Position numbers and translations under genes: made by a program. 64,000 bases of DNA from Mesodorylaimus sp. YZB2_4 (Eukaryota; Nematoda; Enoplea; Dorylaimida; Dorylaimidae). The DNA lies in assembly GCA_030248295.1 (NCBI GenBank), contig JASANH010001015.1, positions 62,001 to 126,000 on the forward strand, written 5' to 3'. This document shows positions 37,346-48,514 of this stretch, piece by piece. The notes under the pieces were generated by a model. The model was given only the letters and a program-made list of their open reading frames with translations, did not search any database and had not been told where the DNA came from. Every line of letters begins with the position of its first letter. Position 1 is the first letter of the stretch.

Positions 37346-38234
37346 CGCCCTGTAGAGGCTACCATGGATTGGGGATCGCATAGAGCTGACCAAGACTGAC
37401 TGCTCTTACGGGGAGCGCGTGATTTAATCTTGGCGACAACAAATACCCAATCGGTCTTCCGTCCACTTTGAATACCTCAGCCCATAACAGCCATATTTCC
37501 CCCCCGCATGCTACCTCAAGAGCTTACCTATGCGCCTTGGGGTGACCACCCGCGAAGCAGTATCATGCTCATACTCATATTTTACTCATCGCCCAAGCAA
37601 ATACATGCACTCAAGGAGCGAGAGACAAAGGAAACACGTACACAGATTGAAAGCGAAATGTAGAAATGTCAGAATGAAAACGTGAAAAACCTCTAAAAAC
37701 CAGTCTCTGTTGGCACAGCATTCCATAAAACGGTCGACGAATATATTAAGCTTTGCTAATATGACTCAGTCAGTGCTTGGGACCCCCCCCCCCCTCCAGA
37801 ACCCACCATCTGTTTCTGTTTATCTCGTTTTTGTGCTGTGCCATTTCAGTGGGCTGATAAGCTTTTCGACATAGCACTTGGACATAGCATAACTATTTCC
37901 CTAATCTTTTATTTTAGTGTTTTTGGTATATTTTATAGCTGAAGCTGATAGACTGCCGCGATTGCTGACGAGCGTTATTACTAATACGGCACCTGCTGCG
38001 GCAGGTAGGACAGGATATCTTTTTTGTTCTCATGACGTTTCCTGTACGTACCTTTAAAGAAAGTGGCGGGAAATTATTACTAGATTTGAATTTCCCGCGC
38101 ATTTGATCAGATCTGCACTCTGGCTAAGATTGCTTCCTAGATTAAGCCAGCATAGTGTTTTTGGCTCGATTTCTTGCAGTGCTACTGTTACTGCGTGCTC
38201 AAAGCCATCCCTTCATTAAAAAAGTTTAACTTAC

Positions 38235-38495
38235 ATAATCATTAGGTATCAGAGAGTATTCTCCGTATGGATCGGCTTGCCAAATATCTAGCAAGGCATG
38301 AATTCCGGTTCGACAGTCTTCACTTGTCACTCGCCCTTTAATGAGCAGACTGGTGCCATTCGCGTATCTAAAACCATATATTGCGGAAAATTTGACTGAA
38401 AGTCGAAAAATGCCTGCTTACTCAAAAACGTCACGAATAATCCCCGAGTCTCGAACTGGCGCTCCTGACCTGTAGTAAGGGCCTTCGTCATCAGC
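38235..38495 (-). CDS. Intradiol ring-cleavage dioxygenase-like protein, partial (two exons)
   Basis: Exons 38422-38495 and 38235-38367 join at phase 2 through a 54-nt GT-AG intron and read ADDEGPYYRSGAPVRDSG, then GTSLLIKGRVTSEDC, then HALLDIWQADPYGEYS. These are the EGPYYxxGAPxR, G..L...G.V and A.(V/L).IWQAD..G.Y motifs of intradiol (catechol/protocatechuate) dioxygenases, which use Fe(III) to cleave catechols between the hydroxyls. The iron ligands (two Tyr, two His) lie further C-terminal and I could not find that part below 38235, nor a clear start exon above 38495. It may continue through longer introns or be a fragment. The family is mainly bacterial and fungal, and mite genes of this family are known to be horizontally acquired. 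Confidence 0.75.
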
Positions 38496-39883
38496 CTATG
38501 TTAAACGACAATCCGCATGTGATGCGTGTAATAATGGGCCTGAACTAGCAGAAAATATGCGGATTTGCGGTGATATTGCTGTTATTTGCTGCAGTTTAAG
38601 AAATGAACTGTATTTTTCTAGCCATACAAGAATACCACTTCCACTTCTTTGGTTTATCTTCAGACTGATTAGACTAGATTCCCTTTCACCACATTTTTTC
38701 TAACAGGTCATTCTAGCCAAAGGTTTGTAAAATAAGGTTTCAGGTTCAGATGTTCTCATTTGAAAATCAGCACAAAGACTGCTTGTCGATCAAAAAGTCT
38801 TGACCTGAAACTTTTTCTTGCATAACTGTTCAGATGCTCAGAAACTTCCAAGACTGTATATCAGAAACCTTCATGTAACATTCTCGCGCAAAACGCGTAA
38901 AATTTAGTTTCAGATACGGATTTCCTCCGCAATGACCATTGCCAAACTGGTCAGTCGGTCAGTCATCCATGATCTAATAACATCGTTTATGTTGCTTTCC
39001 TATCAGGTCCTTCCTTAGCATAAAGCGAGTTGGGACAGATTTGTGAACAAAACGGGCATTTCCAAAATCATGAATACCATTAAAAAAGTTATGAAACTGA
39101 GACAGTTTCAAACGTTTCCTTCTCTCAAAAAGCGTGGACCAACCAACTTTAGCCAAAGCATCAGAATGAGAACCGGTAAAATCGTTTGATGCTAGCCCAA
39201 GTGCCTCCTATTAGCACGTTCTAATTGCTCAGGGTCGCTGCACTGGCATGCACATGAGTCTAGTCTGGTGCACCTCACCACCCGATACTCCCCGGGGCCC
39301 CATTGCATAAAAGACTAGTCAACTCAATAAGAAAACTGGTTAAGACAACTGGGCTTAAGAATAGTCTTGGGTTTCTACGACAAATTTTTGCTTGTGATGA
39401 AGTAAGAACGCCACATGTCGAAGCTGGAATGTGGATATGCGGATATACCTACGTTGATCAGAATGTAAATATGTGCAAGAATGTCGATATGGGTTGATCG
39501 AATAGATCACCTCCGATTATTTCAAGGCCATCGTCGACTCCGAAAGAGTTTAGGAAAACGACGATCTCCTGTTCCTGTTCAGTGAAAATTGCTACAACAG
39601 GGTCGACTGTACCGACTTTTTTGGACGTAGCCATACCTGAGGCGCGTAATATCCAGTACTGTACCTGTACCAATCAAAAATTCCATTGTAACAGATTTTT
39701 GAAACTGAACGAAGGCTCTGACTATTTGGGAATCTAAAATACTGTACGTCCAACTGGCCCCTGAGAAGCAAACAGCGCGTCTCAACACCAAATAATCACA
39801 CAAAACATTAAAAAAGTCCGCCTACTTTCAGCGCCATACCCGCACCGTACCCCCCCCAGCGCTATTGTGGAAATAGTGGGGAT

Positions 39884-40197
39884 GAAAGTAGGGGTCACCA
39901 AATGCCACGTTTTGAATTTCCCGCCCAGGGGCCGCTCGTGACTTTAGAACGGTTTGGGCTGCTTACTCTGGGAATCGCGAAAAAAACATAAAATCTTTCA
40001 CTTTTTCACTTCGTGTCCATCTCATTTTGTACTACAGTAGAGTATATGTCTTTCGTAAAAAATAAGAGAAATTCTAAATTTCCCTGTGACCTCCAGATTA
40101 AGCAGCCCAACCGCTCTAAAGTCATAAGCGGCACGCGTGCGGGAAATTCAAAAGGTGCATACTTCAGGCACTTACGATTAGTGGCCCCTACTTTTCT
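39884..40197. mobile_element. Foldback/MITE, about 314 bp
   Basis: Arms of about 95-105 bp start GAAAGTAGGGGTCACC and include TTTTGAATTTCCCGC, a GCCGCTCGTGACTTTAGA / GCCGCTTATGACTTTAGA pair and GGTTTGGGCTGCTTA. The same GAATTTCCCGC...GCTTATGAC core recurs at about 2205-2250 and 19432-19545. Confidence 0.8.
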
Positions 40198-40969
40198 CTT
40201 GAAAGTCGAATTTCAACCAGAAGAAAGCAATCGATGCAATTTTTATGCTCTATACGAAAATAAGTGTCCAGTTCCATGATTTGTTTTGAAAGATTTTTAA
40301 AAATGGATTTTTTTGAAAATTTCCTCTAGTTGGCTGCAGTTTTTTTGGATATTTGGATATCAAATGTAAAGCTAAAGCATAGACGAGGGGGTTAACGTTG
40401 ATAGCCAGATGGGTTGAGCATATTTCAGGCTGGTCAAGCCCCGTCTCCCTGCTAGCAGAAAGGAACGGGAGGTCTGAAACTCGTCAACTAAGAGGGCACC
40501 TTCAACTTTGGCGCCTAATATCTCGAGATAGGTGAAAGATAGAAATTTTTCGCGACAGGCATTCGATTCCTTATTCATTTGCAAACACGCCGATGTGTCG
40601 TTGATCGTGAAAGGCCGAAAGATTGGTGAGTTATGGCCGATATCGCCCAAGCAATAACAAAAAACGTTTTTTGGGATAATGTCGTGCAAATCGACTTTCG
40701 TCCGCGAATTGAAACTTGGCAACCTGTGTTTCCTTTGGGTCGAACCTTACAGAAAACCTGTCTCGATAGTGCTACCAAAAGAAGGAGCCGATGACGATTC
40801 GCCTGGGTCAGACCGTGGGAGAGAAATGACGAATGATCAGAGACTACATGAGAGCGTCAACTGAAATGTTTAATGCATTAAAAAGGCCAAATAATAATTA
40901 ATGTTTGCTTATGCATAGTTTCACATGTGCTAAGAACAGTGCCCAGGGAAATATGCTACACTTCTGTTT

Positions 40970-40975
40970 TTTATT
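40970..40975 (-). terminator. Poly(A) signal of the lectin receptor gene
   Basis: AATAAA on the minus strand, about 10 bases after the TAA stop at 40985-40987. Confidence 0.6.
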
Positions 40976-40984
40976 CACAATTGC

Positions 40985-43900
40985 TTATTTCTTGCAACAC
41001 AGCTTCTTCGCGAAATTTCTGACCTAAAAAAGTTAATGATCTTTTTATCGTTGAGCAGCGCGACAAATTTTTGGCTTACTTTGTCGTTGGATAATAAATG
41101 GTATAGAAAAACCAGGATGCCGGTGGCCGCGTTAAGACCCAAGACGACTACGAACAGCGATACGTTCATGGAATATACGGCCCCCGATCCAATGAACCAG
41201 GAAGCGTAGGTCGCCGCGGAAACCATGGTCAGTCCTCCTCTGGCAATTCTGAAATTACGCAGAATGCATTAAGGTTTCTTGCGTGCTTATTTCAAATCCT
41301 TGATTGCCTGCATGACACAACGCTTTCGTAGGGCGCCCCTGAAACCTCGTTTCCAGAAGCCTCCAGCAGAATCGTTGTTAAGCTGCCCAATGCCACGGAT
41401 GGTAAAAACGTGGCGAGAAATACACTTTCATCGTGATTGAGCCAGCATCTAAGGCAAAAAATTGCTAAAAAGGTTCTAGAAATGCTCTTGCAAAGAACTT
41501 ACGAAAAATCAGACATCACTTTGTCGAAGGATGTTGCAGCCGTTACTGCTGTCACCACAAATGGCACGCCTGAAAGTTCTAATCCTTGTTATCTCTTTCG
41601 CGCCAGCCCTTTGATGAGTCACTCGCTGTACTAACAGTATGCACATGTACTGTACTTACCATAGCAAAGACCAATAGCTGCTTTCAGTCCGATCAGCGGG
41701 TCCCCTCCCTTGTCAACAAAGGTCAAAACACTGTAGATAAACAAAGCTTCCACCAGTTGAAAGGAGAACGAGACGAGAAAGAAGTACTGCATTCCAATAG
41801 CTGCCATTTTGCACACTTCCTGAAAATGATTAGTCCGGTCTGGTCCTGCATGAAATGTGAGGCATTGGTTTAATACTCACGTGACTGAAAGTTTCGTCTT
41901 TTCTTTTTGCAAAATTTAAAACTAGCACATGCGCAAGCATGTAGGTAATGTCGAAGTTCAATTGGATAACTGGGAGGTAAGCTTTTGGTCTAAACGGAAT
42001 TTACTTTTGTCTGTTATACAAGGACTGGAAGGAATCTTACCTCGATACAATGCCAGATACAGCAGTAACTGCCAGTGCTGCGATCAACCATGCGCATCCG
42101 ATGTCCATCGATATGCCAGCAATAATTTGTTCCAAAGGTGTCATGGGGTTCTAAACAGTAACCTGGGCATAATGAGTCTGACATCGCAAAAGTGATCATA
42201 CGCATTTTTGCAATCCGCAATCCTCTTCTTGCCTTTCCACTACACAATTCGACGTGGACCCATTGCCGCTGTCTGCAATGTACTTGCGAACTCGAACTCG
42301 GACGTGCATGCCGCACGTTGCTGCGCAAATACTGAACGGCTCCCATTCCATTGGCGTACACTGCGATTCACTTACCTGGCCTGAAAAATATACGACTTTG
42401 ATGCTTTGTCTTGGTGCAAGGTCAGCCTTGGTCTAACAGATCGATGTTGCAAGACTTACTCATATTTTTCCCTGAGGACATTGTTGATTTGGTTGTGTTA
42501 TCAAGGCTGCTTGAAGGGATTGCACTGGCCGACCTATCGGGCATGATCGAAGAGGGTATGCCACCAGAAACATTGCTGCCACGGAACGATGTCGCTGGCA
42601 GGACAGTCAACCCTTTTGTGAGCTTACTGGCAGTCAGTAATGCAGGCTGGTCCGTTGTAGTTCTTGCAGGAACATCAGGAGATGGTGCAGATGGGAGCAC
42701 TTGCGTATTTGAGTGGACAATGTCAGTAAGCTCTGGCGTGACGGCAATGTTTATTAGATCTAGTGATTTCCGAAGAGTTCCAAACATTTGCTGCTTGCTG
42801 TTCTTGGCCAAGTCAGATGGCTGGCTTCGGGTAGTCTCGCCCGTTTCATGAGTGCTCAGGCTAATAGCTGTACTGCGACGCTGTCGTGAGGTTCTTCTGC
42901 CGCCGCGACGCCTTCGTGGTGTTGTTCCTCCTTGGAACAAAATCTCTGCTGGCGAATCGACTGTCGGATCACCATTTCGAACTTCGTATGCAGTGAAACA
43001 TGCATGAGTATTTGGATCACATGGTGCAGAAGTGGTGAGTCGCCATGATTTTCCGAGGGACAAGAGGTCATCAGTTGTGTCGCGCCCCCCTGCAGATGTT
43101 GCACTTTCACTGCTTATGCTTGTGACAACGTCTTCTTTGGACCACCCTGGAGAAGGTGCAGCTGGAGGTGAATCTGTTGAAAAGGCATCGGCAGGGGTGC
43201 TATAGGAATCTGGTGAATATTTAATGGCAATGCTGCTGCGAGGCATTGGAAACAACCCCTGATTTGTCGTTCGTTGACCCCCACTTTCTGGAGAGATGGA
43301 CGAAATTGTAGAAAATGGTGGCTGCTGAGTTGTTGTAACAATGGATGGCACAAAGGACGACAAAACGGTTGTAAATGGCCATGTTAAGGCCAGTGAAAAA
43401 GGTTTCAGGCCTAAAAGTGCTTGGTTATCATCAGATGGCCCTATTATCGAAATTAGTGTCGAAGCTTTTTCCATATTGCCATCCACTATTTGCTGGCTAG
43501 CGGCTGAGTGCAACAATGTCCCACCGCTGTCAGTGATTGGAGGAGACTGTAAGCAGGAGACAGCAGCAGAGGGGTTGCACAAGTATTCTTCTGCCACTGA
43601 AGATTCTGTAGTGTGAGCTTGTGAGATTGCAGAAGAAAGTGACTGTGAGTTAGAAGTAGCGGCGAGCAAGTCGGATGCGTCAAAAGATATCGGAGATACA
43701 GTTGACAAAGTTTGTGTTGGTTCTTGAACTGAAACTAGATGTGGAGTTGCTCGACTTGATGCGGCATGCTCATTGTCAGTTGTAAGTTTTGAAGTGATAC
43801 TACTAGTATAGCTGAATGCAGGGTCTGGACGAGCAGAAGGCTCTTTTGAGCTGGATGCGGATAACAGAACAAGGGCTTCCAGACTGGTGCTTTTTCCCGT

Positions 43901-46900
43901 CGGTTTGGGATCAGGCGAGGGAGTCAAAGTCCAAGTTGCATGCGCGGCTGCTGTTGACGGGATTGCAGTGGATGTTGGCGCCTTTGAGTTGGTGCTTTCG
44001 AGGACATTGGTGATGCCAGTCGTCGCTTTTTTCGTGCTGCTTTTGAAAGATGAAGTTAGGCTTTCAGACTGCGATGTCACTACTGGGGTTGTGTGACTCG
44101 CAGTGTTGGTGCTAGAAGTCATCATTTCGGGGGACGGGCTTGTAAAGATAGTTGTTAGTTCAGACGAGGAAAGCAATCGCTCCTCCCTCGGTGAGGTGAC
44201 TGTGGGGACAAACGACAGGCTGATGGTCGATTGAGAACTGTCCATCGCTGTTGTTTGGATGTTGGCTGATGCTGGCATCTTGCTTGCAGCTGTGCTTGAT
44301 GTTACACCATCAGAGCTGGTAGTGGTGATCGCAGTGGGGCTGCTGAATGATGTGGTGATTTCCAGGTGTAAGGTATTAGGGCTAGCTTCGATAGCGGTAG
44401 ACTCTGTCACCAATTTGGAAAGGCTGCTGCTTGTGATTGGCATTTGCGTGGGTGGGATGCTTGAAGCATAAAGAGTTGTTTGTTGAAATTGGACTCCCAG
44501 CGACGAGGAATCGGGCGTTGTTTGAGCCACGGAAGAAGCTGCTTGAAGGTTCATCGCTTCGATGGTATTTCTTGCATCTGCTCCAGTGGCTGTCAAAGTG
44601 GACTGACCATGTATAGTCATAGACTGCGTTATGGGTATGGTCGTCTTAATTAGTGCACTCGACTGACTAGTACTGCCTTTTGTGCTTAGCAATGTGGTTG
44701 AGTACACTGTGGAAGGAGATGCACTAGTGGAAGTATAGACTGCTTGCAATGATGATCTGCTTGATTCGGGTGCAGCGGTCGGCGTCCCAGACACCTGATT
44801 TGCTGTTGTTGGTGATGATGGAGGGATAATAGTCGAAGCTGACAGAATACTCTGTATTAAAAATGATGATAGTGTCATCGCCAAGGAAGGACTGTGCCAC
44901 GATGATTGCAGCCATTTGGATGAAGGTTCTTGAGTGGTCTGTATTTTGGTGGAGTCATAGTCAGTTAATGAACTGCCCGTATATTCCGTCTGTTGTGTGA
45001 AAGGGGCCGCGCTGGTGATCGAGCATGAGATGCCAGCAGCTTTGCATAGGTCGATTGTTGAACTGGCGGTAGTGATAGCGGTGTGTGTCTTGGAGGAAGT
45101 AGCAGCAGGGCTGGACGACTCAGTGGGAGACGACGCAGCTGCACTATCAGTGGATGGCGAAGCGGCTGCCGTCGTTTTTGTCGCAGGGTCACTAGCAAAA
45201 TGCATGGAGAACGATGTTCTCGGGTGGGTGACTGTTGACGGACTGCTTGAGCGCACAGTGGATGGGGAGCTTGACAGCGAGTATGGGGGAAAAGTCGATG
45301 ACGTGCTTGAAACCAACAGTGGCATCGTGGTACTTTGGCTCGACAGTCGTGACTTACTGCTGGTGGAAGCTGAAGACGACATTGATAATGATGCTGTCAT
45401 GGAAGTCAAAGACCCTTTCGACAATGTTTTGGTTGTGCTCGAAGTTGAAGATGCAGAAGGTGATGTTATGGTTGCGAGGGATGGTGACCATGGAGCAGAT
45501 GCAGGTGGCGTTGAGGGGTTTGTTGATGGCATTATTGTTGAGGTGGACGAGGTGGTTGTGGATGCAGACCAAGTTAAGGGAGTTTTGTAAATTGGAGGCG
45601 ATGTTATGGGTGTGGATGACACTGAAGGAATTGAAGAAAGAGTGGGTGAAGGCATGGCTCGGGTGGGGAAGGAGGTAATTGTTGATGAAGATGAAGGTGG
45701 AAAAGTTCCAGAGGCGGATGAAGACACTTTTGTTGAATAGGTGGAAGACGATCGTACAGATGCTGGTGACGTTGACGGGGTCGCAGATAACGTTATGGGC
45801 GAGGTGGACGAGGATGTTGGGGGTACAGACGAATTAGAAGTAGAAACAGAAGATGACGTCAGGGCTGAGGCGAATGACGTGGTTGGTATTGAAGATAAAG
45901 GTGCAAAACTTGTTGGCGCAGGAGGGGATTCCATGTTTGAGGAGGGGGAGGGTATTGCAGAGGCTGATGACGTTGAGGTGGGCGCCTCTGAAAAAGTCGT
46001 GTAAACAGGAGTTGGCTGCAAGGTTAGGGAGGCTGATGAAGAAGCAGAAGCTGATGACGACGAGGTGGTTGAGGATACCATAATGTCACACACGCCTGGA
46101 CTGCATTCGTGGTTGGTATTGGTACCAGGACATGTTGCTGGAGACAGGGGACCAGTGCAACCTGAAATTGCGCCCTTCACCAAATCAGAGTGGCAACTTG
46201 AAGCCGAAACAGCTTACTCAGCTCGCATATGTATTTGTAGCTACTTGAGTCGCATAAAGTGGCATTGAACGTGGTTGGAAATTTGGGATTCACAATGAGG
46301 CATGCGGGTGAAATTCCGTCTGGCGGGGTTACTGCGATCGATATTGTCGTGAACTGCGATCCAGGGGTCGCCGAATCGGTCATCCAGCAGTAGTCTGAGA
46401 GCAATGTTCCACCAGTCGCTGCTCTCGCTCCAACCCATATCAGATCTGTGCTGCCTTTTGTCAAATTATGGATGATTTGTGCATACATCGCATAATCGGT
46501 GAAATATGCCACACGACCTGATTGAAAGGGGGGATTCCCCAAGGCAGTGCTGTTGCATTGAGTATTCGTCCAAGTGCTTGCTTGAGGACTCATCTTGTAG
46601 CACTTGCCATTGTAAAAGACGCCGCCTCTGCTTTGACAAAACGTTGCATCGCCTACAATGCATCAGAGGTGACTGCTCTCTTTAACAGATTCTCGTGCTT
46701 CAAACTCTTACAGGAGGTTGCGGCCGCCGCTGTCACAATGGAGGATGTCTGGGATGATGTAATTTCTAATTTTGTCGAGGAGGAATTGTTTTGCAGTTGA
46801 GTATTCGGTTTTGAGGATAGGTCACACACGCCAGGCCTGCAGTTGGGGTTTGTGTTAGTTCCAGGACATGTTGCGGGTGGGAGGGAGCCGTAACAGCCTA

Positions 46901-47548
46901 GAATGAAATCAGTGTCATTACCTGGCTATACTCCCCATCAATTCATTTTATGCTCAGGCTTAATTAGCCCAGCAGCAACTTACTCAGCTCGCATATGTAA
47001 GAATAGCCGATGCCTGAATCGCAGGGAGCTGCGCGAAATTTGCCCATATCTTGGGAATCCACATAAAGACAAGCGGGAGAAACTGTTGGTGAAAGGTTGA
47101 CCGAGGTCGTCTTGGTCGTGAATTGCGATCCGGGAGTTGATGAATCACTCATCCAACAGTAATCCGAGAGTTTTGTTCCTCCTGTCTTAGCTCGAGCACC
47201 GATCCACACCTTGCGTTCGGCCTGTTGTGTAAATCTTCCTAGGATTTCTTCAAGCATGGCCATATCTTTGTAATAGGCCACTCGTCCAGTCAGAAACCCC
47301 AGAGAAGACCACACAGTCAAATTATCGCACCGCGCAGCGGACCAAGTACTTGGTTTGGATTGCAGTTTATAACACATTCCGTTGTAGAATACTGCACCGC
47401 TACTTTCGCAAATTATTCTCAAGCCTGAGGGAAATAATAAAAGCTCAACGCATGTCAAACTGATCAAGGCCAACTTACATTCTGCATCGACTAAACAAGC
47501 TGCTGTCAACGCCGTGATCAGCAACTTTGCCAGGAATATGCCTTCCAT
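40985..47548 (-). CDS. Lectin-mucin-TSP1 seven-transmembrane receptor (adhesion-GPCR-like)
   Basis: Exons: 47479-47548, 46984-47424, 46712-46897, 46218-46652, 42460-46161, 42202-42380, 42041-42150, 41881-41989, 41660-41819, 41503-41569, 41308-41448, 41080-41248, 40985-41023; 1935 residues, in frame throughout. Order: signal peptide (1-22); C-type lectin domain 1 (24-170: FYNGMCYKL, KVWIGARAKTGG, SYICEL); a four-Cys module PATCPGTNTN..C.PGVCD; lectin domain 2 (233-377); the same module again; Ser/Thr-rich mucin-like stalk to about 1611; TSP1 domain 1612-1671 (WEPFSICAATCG, six Cys); seven hydrophobic helices to about 1923; 12-residue tail. TM3 (YFFLVSFSFQLVEALFIYS), the CWL loop before TM5 and TM7 (FLYHLLSNDKVR) are family B2-like. 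No GAIN domain or GPS site is seen. The exon 11 donor seems to be GC; AATAAA lies at 40970-40975. Confidence 0.86.
42460..46161 (-). other. 3.7 kb mucin-stalk exon of the lectin receptor
   Basis: One uninterrupted exon of 3702 bases, phase 1 at both ends. The first 25 codons form a four-Cys module. The rest is dominated by Ser, Thr, Ala and Pro with hardly any Cys, as in O-glycosylated mucin stalks. It is low-complexity but not an exact tandem repeat. A short basic RRRRGGRRTSRQRRS segment near its C-terminal third breaks the pattern and could be a furin-type cleavage region. Long open frames on the plus strand here are artefacts of the biased codons. Confidence 0.8.
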
Positions 47549-48366
47549 AGCCCCGCTGCGGTTACTGCTGTATAACAGAGGAGGAAATATAAGAGATGGC
47601 CTGTGCTCGAAATTCCATACAATTTGATAGCAGACCAACAACGTATTCTACAGTATGTTGCGAGGAGCCCGCTAGACTGGAGGTAGAGAATATAAAGGCC
47701 TTCCACAATTTACAGCCATCAGATATCAATTATTTTTGTCAATATTAAACTAAAATGCCTTGTAATTACAGGCCTGCACTAATGGAAAGCTTACAAATTG
47801 TATTTCCCTAAAAGCAGAGGATGGAAACCTTTCCAAGTTGGGAGCTCCGTCGCAAGGAAAACCTTTGAGGGCTCCAAAAAATTGATTATTCAGCTGCAGC
47901 CAAGTTTAAGCGGAAACCAGACGCTTATGCGCACTGATACGACTTTAGACACTTAAAAAAAAAGAGAAAAGTAGCTGCTGCATATAAAGTACCAAAAAAC
48001 AGTCAAGCCGAAACTATCCAGTGCTGAAAAGTGGAAAAAGAATAGAGCTTACTTGTGTAGATTGACAGCTGAGAGAATAAATTGATGCCGTTTTCATTGT
48101 GGAATGCAAGTACGCCAGTGCCCAAAACCATTGCAACTGTGGGGTTTATTGCTTCAGGTTCCAGCTACTTGTGGGCTCACAATGACGGGGTGACTGACAC
48201 AAACGGATGATTCTATATGCTGCAGCTAATAAGAGGTGATGCACACCAACCACTGCTCATTGCAAGTAGGCACCTTTGATAAGTGACCTGGGCCCGAGCA
48301 CAAGTATATGCTCCTTCCTGCCATCCTGCTGCTATGCTATGCCTCTGTAGCAAAAGACTTATGCTG
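47549..48366. other. Upstream region of the lectin receptor gene
   Basis: About 800 bp of AT-rich DNA between the receptor's first coding exon and the first foldback element. The promoter and any 5' UTR exon should lie here, but no TATA box at a convincing place is visible on the minus strand. Confidence 0.4.
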
Positions 48367-48494
48367 GAAGTATAGTTCGATGCGATGCGTCAAAATAAGC
48401 TTGCGATGCGACGGTTTAGGCATCTTTATACTTTGTCAGGTCACCCTAAAATGCATCGCACGCTTATTTGACGCATCGCATCAAACTATACTTC
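48367..48494. mobile_element. Short foldback/MITE, 128 bp
   Basis: Arms of about 42 bp: GAAGTATAGTTCGATGCGAT continuing GCGTCAAAATAAGC, and the inverse at the right. It ends 20 bp left of TIR element copy B. Confidence 0.82.
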
Positions 48495-48514
48495 TCGCTT
48501 TATCAGTCCACTTA

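Noticed and set aside
37914-38102. Downstream exon of the intradiol dioxygenase
   Set aside because: One frame gives FKGTYRK...LPQQVPY, faintly like the family, but it ends in stops without the RPxHxH iron-ligand motif, and the acceptor is poor.
39178-39250. Minus-strand cysteine-rich stretch (CACQCSDPEQLE) as the dioxygenase start exon
   Set aside because: Composition looks coding, but no donor in the required phase leads to 38495.
39458-39673. Minus-strand frame with a C2-like look (VDPVVAIFTEQEQE)
   Set aside because: Too short, with no second conserved C2 strand or matching neighbour exon; similarity to copines is only suggestive.
40372-40722. 116-codon minus-strand frame between the lectin receptor and the dioxygenase
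   Set aside because: It has some coding-like composition (FCYCLGDIGHNSP), but no recognisable domain, ATG context or splice-supported neighbours. I could not link it to the dioxygenase exons.
44997-45678. Long plus-strand open frames opposite the mucin-stalk exon
   Set aside because: They mirror the biased Ser/Thr codons of the minus-strand exon, have no family motifs or splice context, and give acidic Val/Asp-rich nonsense.
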